A stretch of DNA of 64,000 bases, from NCBI GenBank assembly GCA_043745195.1, contig JAYTTF010000067.1:14150-78149 (forward strand), read 5' to 3'. This document shows positions 9,471 to 16,734 of the stretch, piece after piece. The notes beneath the pieces were generated by a model. The model was not told the origin of the DNA. It saw only the letters and a program-made list of their open reading frames with translations, and did not search any database. The position numbers were made by a program, and so were the translations under genes. This stretch comes from JANXSF01 sp043745195 (GTDB lineage: Bacteria > Acidobacteriota > Terriglobia > Bryobacterales > Bryobacteraceae). Each line of letters begins with the position of its first letter. Within the stretch, counting starts at the first letter, position 1.

Positions 9471-10398
9471 AAAGCTCGGCCCGCGCGCCGATGGCAACTT
9501 TTGCATTGTGTGTAAGCCCGGGTGATGCTTGCGACCTGCCTTCTTCAGGCTTGTCACGCTTAATGCGAATCGTCAGATTTTCGGAAATCAAGACTTTGGG
9601 ATCAATCAAGGCAACTGCGGCCAACGGGTCCCAGGCTTGATAGATACCTTGCATCACCAGATCTTTCTCGCTGAGCAACATTTGCAGAACGGCGTCTCCC
9701 AGCTTGTTCTTTTTCAATTGTTCCAACTCTTTCAGGAATTCCGGGCCAATAGGAACGCGGCTGGTAGCGTCCAGAGGCACCAACCGAATTGGAAGCCCAG
9801 CATTGATCACGCGTTCGGCGGCTAGTGGGTCGATGTAAAAATTCCATTCAGCGGTAATGTTGTCGGTCTTGAAAACTCCTCCATCCCCCAGGTTGCCTTG
9901 CACGCGAACAGCGCCGCCCATGATGACAAGGTTCTGGATCACCTTTGCAGCATTTTTCGAACCTTGCAAACCCTCAGCTAAATTGGTTAACGGCCCCAGC
10001 GCAAGTACAATAACTGGGCGTTTGGTGTCCTTCAAACGCTTTTTCCAAAACTCAGCCGCTGTCTGTGTTTGAGGACTTCCTTTGGCTGTGGGAAGTTTCA
10101 GGTCGGGTAATACGTCTGATGTATCGCGCCAAGCTTTCGGAAATTCCGCTGAGCCTTGCAACGGCGTCGAGCGGCCAAGATAGACCGGCACATTCCCTTT
10201 ACCAGCCAGTTCCAGCAACCGGATCACATTTACAGCTCCTGAGTTCACATGTGCCAAACCGTTGGCAATGGTGATGGCTTCAATTTTCACATCTGGCTGC
10301 GCCAATAGATAAGCGATGGCCATCATGTCGTCCACGCCGCAATCGGTGTCGATAATCACTGGCTGCGCCAAGGTTGCTAATAGTAGAAGAGACAGCAC
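9433..10398 (-). CDS. Inosine-uridine nucleoside hydrolase family protein, probably secreted
   Basis: A 321-residue member of the calcium-dependent nucleoside hydrolase family, which cleaves the N-glycosidic bond of ribonucleosides to give base and ribose. The family metal-binding motif is present as DTDCGVDD (usually DTDPGIDD; a Cys replaces the Pro), and the later WDPLAAVALID segment supplies the C-terminal metal-binding Asp. A hydrophobic stretch MLSLLLLATLAQ before the motif looks like a short signal peptide, so the enzyme may act in the periplasm on extracellular nucleosides. The start is GTG and follows the stop of the papain-like protease gene with no gap, so the two are translated in tandem. 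Its 3' end overlaps the convergent activator gene by 38 bases. Confidence 0.87.
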   Translation of the reverse strand: MLSLLLLATLAQPVIIDTDCGVDDMMAIAYLLAQPDVKIEAITIANGLAHVNSGAVNVIRLLELAGKGNVPVYLGRSTPLQGSAEFPKAWRDTSDVLPDLKLPTAKGSPQTQTAAEFWKKRLKDTKRPVIVLALGPLTNLAEGLQGSKNAAKVIQNLVIMGGAVRVQGNLGDGGVFKTDNITAEWNFYIDPLAAERVINAGLPIRLVPLDATSRVPIGPEFLKELEQLKKNKLGDAVLQMLLSEKDLVMQGIYQAWDPLAAVALIDPKVLISENLTIRIKRDKPEEGRSQASPGLTHNAKVAIGARAELFKTLFFEALTAH

Positions 10399-11676
10399 TC
10401 AGGTTTTCTCCACTTGTTTTTTGTCGAGCAGAACGGCAACGAAATCGGGCTCACTTTCCGCCAACACATTTTTCGGAATATAACAGTAGCCCTTATCGCC
10501 CCATTGACTGCCCCAAGAATTTTTCACGATATAAAAATTGCCTGTGTATCCGCACAGCAGCATGGCATGGCGACCGTGAATGCCGCTTGGTTCTTCAGCG
10601 GCGTTCACCGTTCCGTCGCGGCCAACTTCAGAAAAACGGGGACCAGTGTTCATGGAAAGCTGAACCGGGCAGCCGGCACTCAACACTTTTTTCACATCGT
10701 CCAATGCAACGGGCCAAGGCTTGGCTGGAAGCCTATGCTGTTCTGCGTCAGCAGCCATTTGCCGTTGATCCACCAGCGGCTGAGGCGAATCGTCAGGCCA
10801 TAACATTTGCCGGCAAGTACCTTCTTGCGCCAGAACTTGTCCGGGTTCAGGACCAGGCACGGTACCTTCCCCGCCTTGATAAGCATAGTGAAAATTCTGA
10901 GCATCGCCCTGCATTTGCTGAAATTGCAACATAGTGTAATTGGCGGAAAGTCGCGGGGCTTCACCTTGCATTATGTTGTGAGCCATTTCGGTGGCATGGG
11001 TCCAGGCGAAGGCAGCACAGCGGGAGGTTTGCTTCTGGTCAGCCACGGGCGAGGCATATTTACGCAGGTCCACCGCATCCTGCGGCTGGATACTCTCAAA
11101 AGCTACTGGGAGCGGTTGAGGCTGCAAGCGTTCGCCACTTCCACCTGGGACGGACACTTGAACATTGCTGAAATCAATGCCACTGTAGCGGGATTGCAAA
11201 ATGGCCAGCAGTGCCATGGGCAGAAAACCGTGGCCAAACAATTTGCCGTCGCGTTCAAAAAGGTGGACTGTTTCGGAACTACCTGGCGCAAGCTGCTCGA
11301 AATTCCGCTCGAAGTTAGGATTTTCAAAAGGCTGATAACCACTGTCGGCTAGTTGAGTGGCTAGGGTATCGCCGAAAAATGGATGATCTCCAAAAATGTT
11401 TTCGGCGGACTGTTTGTAATCGTCTTGGCTCCAGTTGCCTTCGTCGTCTTCAAAGTCCGCTTCGCCGGCATTGGGGAAATCATCGGCGGATGCGAAAACA
11501 GATGGATCCACTTCGGGCAAATCTTCGTCGTCAAAATCGTCTGCGGCGAAGTCATTTTCCTGATCTGCTTCGTCTTTGGAGTCTTCGGCTTCTCCCTCAA
11601 TACTTTCGTCGTCCTCAAAATCCTGATCGTCGTCAAAATCGAAGTCGTCATCATCCGGGGCACAGGAATAGCGCAT
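10399..11676 (-). CDS. Papain-family (C1) cysteine protease with a highly acidic N-terminal extension
   Basis: A 425-residue protein. Its C-terminal half is a papain-fold protease: the oxyanion Gln and nucleophile lie in DQKQTSRCAAFAW (Gln214, Cys220), the general base in GRHAMLLCGY (His370) and the orienting Asn in VKNSWGSQWGDKGY (Asn386). Residues about 8-83 are mostly Asp and Glu with no hydrophobic core, and no signal peptide is visible, so the protein may stay in the cytoplasm. Residues 84-200 form a middle region that could act as a propeptide. The gene lies directly upstream of the nucleoside hydrolase on the same strand, with the next start codon immediately after its stop codon. The substrate is unknown. 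The acidic run resembles the tail of the LysW-like protein at 18.4 kb in composition only. Confidence 0.85.
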   Translation of the reverse strand: MRYSCAPDDDDFDFDDDQDFEDDESIEGEAEDSKDEADQENDFAADDFDDEDLPEVDPSVFASADDFPNAGEADFEDDEGNWSQDDYKQSAENIFGDHPFFGDTLATQLADSGYQPFENPNFERNFEQLAPGSSETVHLFERDGKLFGHGFLPMALLAILQSRYSGIDFSNVQVSVPGGSGERLQPQPLPVAFESIQPQDAVDLRKYASPVADQKQTSRCAAFAWTHATEMAHNIMQGEAPRLSANYTMLQFQQMQGDAQNFHYAYQGGEGTVPGPEPGQVLAQEGTCRQMLWPDDSPQPLVDQRQMAADAEQHRLPAKPWPVALDDVKKVLSAGCPVQLSMNTGPRFSEVGRDGTVNAAEEPSGIHGRHAMLLCGYTGNFYIVKNSWGSQWGDKGYCYIPKNVLAESEPDFVAVLLDKKQVEKT

Positions 11677-11702
11677 AGTCTTATCTCATGATACGCATCG
11701 CA

Positions 11703-12881
11703 CTAGACAGAGGTTCCAGCAGCATGCCCAGACGCCCAGGCCCATTGGAAATTGTAGCCCCCCAGGTGGCCCGTCACGTCCACCGCCTCACCAATGAAGA
11801 ACAGCCCAGGAACTTTTTTCGCTTCCATGGTTTGTGACGATAACTCAGCAGTGCTTACGCCTCCAACGGTGACTTCGGCTTTGTCGAATCCTTCGGTTCC
11901 TGAAGGTTCCACTTGCCAATCCTGCAAGCCGGAAGCGACCGCGCGAAGTTCTTTCACTCCGGCTTGGGCCAGAGGCCTTGAGCCAGCCTGATGGGTGAAC
12001 CATGTATCTACAAATCGTTGCGCCAAGTATTTGGAAACCACCGTTTTGGTCTCCGCTTGTTCGCCTCGCTCTTTGCGATTTAACAGTTCCTCTTCCAACG
12101 AAATTCCAGGAAGTAGATTCAACCGGATCGGGCTGGCATGTTTCCAAAAGGACGAAATTTGCAGCACTGCGGGGCCGCTCAATCCGCGGTGTGTGAACAA
12201 AATATTTTCCTGAAAAGTTCGCGATCCGATCCTCGCTATGGCGTCCATAGAGACTCCGGCAAGAGTTTGAAATTTCCTAAGATCAGAATCAGCGAAAGTA
12301 AGTGGAACAAGCCCAGGCCGCGTCTCCACGATTTTCATTTCAAATTGACGGGCAAGCTGATGGGCGAATGATGTGGCTCCCATTTTAGGAATGGAAAGTC
12401 CACCGGTGGCGACAACCAAGCATGGCGCACTGAATTCGCCCAAGGATGATTCCACAACAAATTCAGTGGCTCGGCGGACGGCAGTGATTTTGCAATTCAA
12501 GCGAAGCTGGCCTTGGTATTCAGCCAGCAGCATGGTCAGAATTTCCGCAGCACTGCGATCGCAAAAGAGTTGCCCCAATTTCTTTTCGTGATAAGCAATC
12601 CTGTGCTTTTGCACCAGTGCTATGAAATCGGAAGGTTGATAGCGCGCCAATGCTGATTTAGCGAAGTGCGGATTGCCGGATAGAAAGTTTTCGGCACGGG
12701 TGCCAGTATTTGTGAAGTTGCATCGCCCACCACCTGAGATCAAAATCTTGCGCCCTGGTTCACTGTTATGTTCCAGCAGTAAGACACGCCGGCCGCGCTG
12801 GGATGCAGTGAGGGCACACATAAGACCGGCTGCACCAGCACCAAGAATGATGACGTCAAACTGTTTTGATTCTGCTGCCAA
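11703..12881 (-). CDS. HI0933/BaiN-type NAD(P)/FAD-dependent flavoprotein
   Basis: A flavoprotein of about 392 residues in the HI0933/YhiN/BaiN family. The N-terminal FAD-binding Rossmann motif reads VIILGAGAAGLMCALTA, followed by GRKILISGGGRCNFTN, the family signature. Near the C-terminus are VTVGGVS, GLFFIGEAVDVTGHLGG and YNFQWAWASG, again diagnostic. Members reduce or oxidise small organic substrates; BaiN acts on bile-acid intermediates in gut bacteria, but the general substrate is unknown. The frame remains open upstream to an ATG at 13007, but that start would overlap the divergent acylphosphatase gene and precede the FAD motif by nearly 50 residues. I therefore favour the TTG at 12881. 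No operon partner is visible. Confidence 0.85.
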   Translation of the reverse strand: MAAESKQFDVIILGAGAAGLMCALTASQRGRRVLLLEHNSEPGRKILISGGGRCNFTNTGTRAENFLSGNPHFAKSALARYQPSDFIALVQKHRIAYHEKKLGQLFCDRSAAEILTMLLAEYQGQLRLNCKITAVRRATEFVVESSLGEFSAPCLVVATGGLSIPKMGATSFAHQLARQFEMKIVETRPGLVPLTFADSDLRKFQTLAGVSMDAIARIGSRTFQENILFTHRGLSGPAVLQISSFWKHASPIRLNLLPGISLEEELLNRKERGEQAETKTVVSKYLAQRFVDTWFTHQAGSRPLAQAGVKELRAVASGLQDWQVEPSGTEGFDKAEVTVGGVSTAELSSQTMEAKKVPGLFFIGEAVDVTGHLGGYNFQWAWASGHAAGTSV

Positions 12882-12917
12882 GGAACCTATAGGATAAGCT
12901 GGAATCTCATTCGAAAA

Positions 12918-13196
12918 ATGTCCCAAGCAGCTCGCATCTATCTTGTTAGTGGCCGCGTCCAGGGCGTCGGTTACAGAAACTTTGTGCAAAAACATGCGGC
13001 TGCCCATAGCATTAAGGGCTATGCCAGAAATTTAGACAATGGCTCAGTGGAAGTTTATGCGATGGGCACGATTGAAGCATTGAACGAACTGGCAGGCTTT
13101 TTGCGAAAAGGACCACTTTGGGGCGAAGTTCGTTGTGTGGACCAACAGGAAGCGGCTTTAGATTCCAACTACAAAAACTTCCGCATTGAACGCTAA
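12918..13196 (+). CDS. acyP: Acylphosphatase
   Basis: A 92-residue protein of exactly the usual family length. Acylphosphatases hydrolyse acyl phosphates such as acetyl phosphate or 1,3-bisphosphoglycerate. The phosphate-binding loop GRVQGVGYRNF is present with its catalytic Arg, and the second signature GYARNLDNGSVEV carries the catalytic Asn. It starts 36 bases from the proposed divergent start of the flavoprotein gene and is followed after 19 bases by apt, so it probably heads a short housekeeping operon with apt and ispE. Confidence 0.93.
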   Translation: MSQAARIYLVSGRVQGVGYRNFVQKHAAAHSIKGYARNLDNGSVEVYAMGTIEALNELAGFLRKGPLWGEVRCVDQQEAALDSNYKNFRIER

Positions 13197-13215
13197 TGCT
13201 ACAATCAAAAATTCC

Positions 13216-13731
13216 ATGGACCACTTAAAAGCGCTGATCCGGGAAGTGCCGAACTTCCCAAAACCTGGCATTATTTTTTTCGACATCACAACTTTGATGA
13301 AGGATGCAACGGGATTGAAAACCGTTATTGATGGATTAACCGCCGCATACTCCCCTGCAGACGTTGACGTGGTGATTGGGATTGAAGCCAGAGGCTTCTT
13401 CTTTGCACCTGCAGTAGCTTATAACTTGGGAAAAGGGTTTATCCCAGTACGTAAACCGAAGAAGCTTCCTGCAGCAACTGAGTCGGTGGAATACGCGTTG
13501 GAATACGGTACCGACACTTTGGAAATCCATCAGGACGCGGTTGAGCCCGGCCAACGGGTACTGATTATTGACGATGTGTTGGCTACTGGTGGAACGGCTG
13601 CGGCAGTTGCCCGTCTGGTGACTCAGTTGGGTGGCAAGGTTGCTGGTTTTGGCTTTGTTCTTGAACTGGATTTCCTGAACGGACGGCAGCGGTTAGAGAA
13701 CCAAAAGATCGCGTCGCTGCTGCACTACTAA
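13216..13731 (+). CDS. apt: Adenine phosphoribosyltransferase
   Basis: A 171-residue purine-salvage enzyme that converts adenine and PRPP to AMP and pyrophosphate in the cytoplasm. The start IREVPNFPKPGIIFFDITTL is typical of bacterial Apt, and the PRPP-binding motif VLIIDDVLATGGTAAA is intact. I chose the ATG at 13216, which gives the usual length; an in-frame ATG at 13186 would overlap the acylphosphatase gene and add ten residues not typical of the family. It lies between the acylphosphatase and ispE genes, with only six bases to the ispE start, so it is probably part of one transcript. Confidence 0.95.
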   Translation: MDHLKALIREVPNFPKPGIIFFDITTLMKDATGLKTVIDGLTAAYSPADVDVVIGIEARGFFFAPAVAYNLGKGFIPVRKPKKLPAATESVEYALEYGTDTLEIHQDAVEPGQRVLIIDDVLATGGTAAAVARLVTQLGGKVAGFGFVLELDFLNGRQRLENQKIASLLHY

Positions 13732-13737
13732 ACTCTT

Positions 13738-14691
13738 GTGAAGCCCTCGCGGACACATCAAACCCGATTGATTGCCGTCGCCAAGTTGAACCTTGGTTTG
13801 CGAGTACTTTGCAAGCGTGCTGATGGATTTCATGAACTGCGCACCCTATTCCAAACCATTTCTTTAGCGGATTCCATTGACGTAAGCTATACCGCATCCA
13901 AAACTCGTGAAATTACGCTGGAATCCGAATTGGCAATTGCGGACAACTTGATTGTTCGCGCAACCTACGCCCTACTTAACGAAATAGGCACTGGCGGCAA
14001 AATTCACTTCAAGCTGAAAAAGAACATCCCGATGGGTGGCGGTCTAGGCGGAGGCTCCTCCAACGCCGCTGCTGTCCTGCTGGGATTGCCTGCCTTGATG
14101 GGAAAGCGCGTCCCCTTGGAAGTGCTGTCCCGCATTGGCGCGGCATTGGGAAGCGACGTTCCTTTTTTCCTTCACGGTGGACGAGCACTTGGCTTGGGTC
14201 GAGGAACGGAATTGTATCCCCTGCCGGATGGCCCCGCAGAACCAGTTCTGCTGGTTGTCCCAGGCTTTCCCATTTCTACTCCTGAAGCGTACCGGATGAT
14301 CTCTGCGAATCTGGGGCCGGACGCTGCTTCAACAAGTGCCTTTGAAGCGCAATTGTGGCAGGGGGAAGGTGGGCGCTTTTATCAGAAACAACGCCGCAAT
14401 CTGCAGAACGATTTTGAGCTCTCTGCCTTTGCCCAATTTCCGGAACTGGCAGAAATTCAAAAGAGCCTATGGCGCACTGGAGCATCGCCGGCTGGGATGA
14501 CTGGCAGCGGTTCCACCATGTTTGGATTTCACGAAAATCGGGATGAGGCGAAAGCAGCCGCGACGAAGTTGAAAAATTGGAGGACCCTTGCAGCGTCAAC
14601 CGTTACTCGTCGAAAGTTTCGCACAACGTGGTTTAAACAACTAGGGGTCTATTCCGATGAAGAATCCTGGCCCCCTGGAATAAAAGCGTGA
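13738..14691 (+). CDS. ispE: 4-diphosphocytidyl-2-C-methyl-D-erythritol kinase
   Basis: A 317-residue GHMP kinase that phosphorylates CDP-methylerythritol in the non-mevalonate (MEP) isoprenoid pathway. The N-terminal motif AKLNLGLRVLCKRADGFHEL binds substrate, the ATP-binding glycine loop is IPMGGGLGGGSSNAAA, and SDVPFFLHGGRALGLGRG is the conserved third region. The start is GTG at 13738, six bases after the apt stop, with no better ATG nearby. Its presence shows that this organism makes isoprenoids through the MEP pathway. The gene is last in the acylphosphatase-apt-ispE cluster; a promoter-like sequence for the next genes follows at 14.76 kb. Confidence 0.94.
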   Translation: MKPSRTHQTRLIAVAKLNLGLRVLCKRADGFHELRTLFQTISLADSIDVSYTASKTREITLESELAIADNLIVRATYALLNEIGTGGKIHFKLKKNIPMGGGLGGGSSNAAAVLLGLPALMGKRVPLEVLSRIGAALGSDVPFFLHGGRALGLGRGTELYPLPDGPAEPVLLVVPGFPISTPEAYRMISANLGPDAASTSAFEAQLWQGEGGRFYQKQRRNLQNDFELSAFAQFPELAEIQKSLWRTGASPAGMTGSGSTMFGFHENRDEAKAAATKLKNWRTLAASTVTRRKFRTTWFKQLGVYSDEESWPPGIKA

Positions 14692-14756
14692 GTGGTCCGA
14701 GTAATTTCAAGCCGCTGCGTGTTTAAGCTTAAAATATAGATTTTGAAGATTGGTTG

Positions 14757-14786
14757 TGGATTAGATCACCCTTCATCATCTATAAT
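14757..14786 (+). promoter_or_regulatory. Candidate sigma-70 promoter for the small membrane peptide and SET gene
   Basis: A perfect -10 hexamer TATAAT lies at 14781-14786. The best -35 at an 18-bp spacing is the weak TGGATT at 14757-14762. The region downstream of ispE is AT-rich, and the small ORF with a strong AGGAGG ribosome binding site begins about 50 bases after the -10. The prediction rests on sequence match alone. Confidence 0.5.
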
Positions 14787-14838
14787 TCAGAGGATCTGGA
14801 TCCAGTTAGATTCTGGCTACTAGGAGGAGATAAACAAA

Positions 14839-14952
14839 ATGGATGAAACAACGGTCAAAGTAATTTCCGGGGTATTAGCATTTGTACTGATTGGAATTGT
14901 GTTCTTGCGTCGAAAGAACAAGGCCAAATCGGGCGGAGAAGACGAATTTTAG
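14839..14952 (+). CDS. 37-residue single-pass membrane peptide
   Basis: A very short gene with an excellent ribosome binding site, AGGAGG at 14822-14827, placed 11 bases before an ATG. It encodes MDETTVKVISG followed by a hydrophobic helix (about residues 12-23), a basic RRKNKAK stop-transfer segment and an acidic end (GGEDEF). The arrangement predicts an inner-membrane peptide with its basic tail in the cytoplasm. A TATAAT box lies about 50 bases upstream, and the SET-domain gene starts 21 bases downstream, so the two may share a transcript. I do not recognise the family. Small one-helix proteins like this often modulate a larger membrane complex, but no partner is evident here. Confidence 0.65.
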   Translation: MDETTVKVISGVLAFVLIGIVFLRRKNKAKSGGEDEF

Positions 14953-14973
14953 CCTGCAAGTGATTGCCGATAG

Positions 14974-15459
14974 ATGCCTTCAAAAAAAACCCAAGTGTCA
15001 AAGCCTGTACCGAAGCAGGCTTTGGCTACGCCTCAAATCAACCCTAAATATGCTTTCTTCAAAATGGAGATAGCGCCTTCGGAGATTCATCGTTGGGGTA
15101 TTTATGCGCAGGAGAAGATTCCTCCAAAGCGCAAAATAATGGAATATACCGGGGAACGCTGCAATCGCAAAGAGACCCGAAAGCGTGGTGAGGCAGACCT
15201 GAATTATCTGTTCACCCTGAATTCCTATTGGGCACTGGATGGTTCAGTGGGCGGTAGCGGAGCTGAATACATAAATCATTGTTGCGACCCCAATCTTTAC
15301 GCCTGGGTGTTTAAAGAACACATCCTTTACATGTCCAAGCGGACCATTAAGAAAGGCGAGGAACTAACGATTGATTATCACTTTGAAAAAGACGTTCCGA
15401 AAGTGCCGTGTTCCTGTGGTGCGGCAACTTGCCGTGGGACGATCAATTTACTAAAGTAG
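14974..15459 (+). CDS. SET-domain protein-lysine methyltransferase with post-SET zinc site
   Basis: A 161-residue protein consisting almost entirely of a SET domain, the fold that moves a methyl group from S-adenosylmethionine to protein lysines. The SAM-binding start WGIYAQEKIPP (about residues 41-51), the signature NHCCDPN (101-107; usually NHSCxPN) and the catalytic-tyrosine segment ELTIDYHF (Tyr about 135) are all present. After the domain comes a post-SET cluster CSCxxxxC (Cys146, 148, 153), which together with Cys104 would bind zinc. The first 25 residues are basic and probably disordered. Bacterial SET proteins occur in chlamydiae, Legionella and various environmental lineages; the substrate here is unknown. 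The gene converges with the enolase-like gene, overlapping it by nine bases. Confidence 0.88.
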   Translation: MPSKKTQVSKPVPKQALATPQINPKYAFFKMEIAPSEIHRWGIYAQEKIPPKRKIMEYTGERCNRKETRKRGEADLNYLFTLNSYWALDGSVGGSGAEYINHCCDPNLYAWVFKEHILYMSKRTIKKGEELTIDYHFEKDVPKVPCSCGAATCRGTINLLK

Positions 15460-16734
15460 TGGTCCGGGTTTGAACTGCCGCCCAGGATATGGCAATTTCA
15501 ATTCTCGTTCTATTTCCAAAAGCCGGTTATACTTCGATAATCTTTCCGACCGGGTGATTGAGCCAATCTTGATTTGCCCGGCCCCACTAGCCACAGCCAA
15601 GTCCGCCAAAAAGTTATCTTCGGTTTCTCCAGACCGTGCCGATACCACGGCCCGGTAGCCACTCTTCGCTGCTAATTCCAGTACTTCGAAAGTTTCTGTC
15701 AACGTCCCGATTTGATTCATTTTCACCAGCACTGCATTGGCGGTTTTGCTGGCGATGCCTCGGCGTAGTCGAGTTGGGTTGGTGGTAAACAGATCATCAC
15801 CAACCAAATTTACACGCCCCCCCAATGTGGCCGTCAATCGCTTCCATCCTGCCCAATCATCTTCGGCCAATCCGTCTTCAATGGAGACAATCGGGTAGCG
15901 GCCGGTCCAGCGTTCAAACATCTCCACCATTTCAAGGGAAGAAAGAATTCTGCTCTCTGACCGTAGCTGGTAAAGATCGTTCTCAAAGAATTGAGTAGAT
16001 GCTGCGTCAATCGCAATGCTCACCTGGGAAGCTGGCGTAAAACCAGCATGCTGGATGGATTGAAGAAGCAGCCGAAGAGCATCCTCGTTGGATTTCAACC
16101 GCGGACCCCAGCCACCTTCATCGGCCACACCAGTCATCAAATACCCGGCTTTATCCAATATCAAAGCGGCAGCGCGATGGATGGCCACAGCGGCTTCCAG
16201 AGCTTCAGCGTATGTATCGAAACCATGGGGGATGATCAGGAAATCCTGAAATTCAATCTGTCCTCCCGCATGCAATCCGCCAGAGAAGATATTGATCATG
16301 GGGACTGGCAACACTGGCGCTGCCCTGCCCTGTAGCGTCTTCCAGAGGGGTTCGCGATGACTAGCGCTGAGCGCGCGGGCCAAAGCGCAAGAAACGCCTA
16401 ACGTCGCATTGGCACCCAAGCGGAATTTCCCTTGAGTTCCGTCGAGTTCTATCAGCAACCGATCGACGGATCCAGGATCCGCAGCATGGCCCGCAAGGGC
16501 ATCCGCAATTGGACCAGCCACATTGGCAACCGCTTTTCGCACGCCCTTCCCCTGATAGCGAGCGGGATCTCCATCGCGAAGTTCCACCGCTTCATGCGTA
16601 CCCGTGGACGCGCCCGATGGCACTTGCGCGATGCCACGTGACCCATCGGAAAGTTGAACAGCGACGGCAATTGTTGGATTGCCACGCGAATCCAAAATCT
16701 CCCAAGCGTCTAGATTCTGAATTGTAAGGTTCAT
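15451..16734 (-). CDS. Divergent enolase-family protein
   Basis: A 427-residue protein that matches enolase over its full length, the enzyme that converts 2-phosphoglycerate to phosphoenolpyruvate. The metal ligands appear conserved (Asp243, Glu286, Asp313), as do the catalytic Lys338 in VKMNQIG and Lys389 in GQIKIGS, Glu206 in ADEGG and His155. Two positions differ from the E. coli enzyme by my alignment: Glu168 is Asp (FQDF, residue 164), and His369 in SHRSGETED is Ala (SARSGETED, residue 366). The GGEHADNN loop is also altered to GGLHAGGQ. The start is the ATG at 16734; it overlaps the stop of the kinase gene upstream by four bases (ATGA). It may be the housekeeping enolase of this lineage or a paralogue with another substrate. 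Confidence 0.87.
   Translation of the reverse strand: MNLTIQNLDAWEILDSRGNPTIAVAVQLSDGSRGIAQVPSGASTGTHEAVELRDGDPARYQGKGVRKAVANVAGPIADALAGHAADPGSVDRLLIELDGTQGKFRLGANATLGVSCALARALSASHREPLWKTLQGRAAPVLPVPMINIFSGGLHAGGQIEFQDFLIIPHGFDTYAEALEAAVAIHRAAALILDKAGYLMTGVADEGGWGPRLKSNEDALRLLLQSIQHAGFTPASQVSIAIDAASTQFFENDLYQLRSESRILSSLEMVEMFERWTGRYPIVSIEDGLAEDDWAGWKRLTATLGGRVNLVGDDLFTTNPTRLRRGIASKTANAVLVKMNQIGTLTETFEVLELAAKSGYRAVVSARSGETEDNFLADLAVASGAGQIKIGSITRSERLSKYNRLLEIERELKLPYPGRQFKPGPLL

Noticed and set aside
10807..11352. Long open frame opposite the papain-like protease
   Set aside because: It is the antisense shadow of a strongly supported gene and shows no domain, start signal or sensible composition. 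The neighbouring frame at 10374-10934 is rejected for the same reason.
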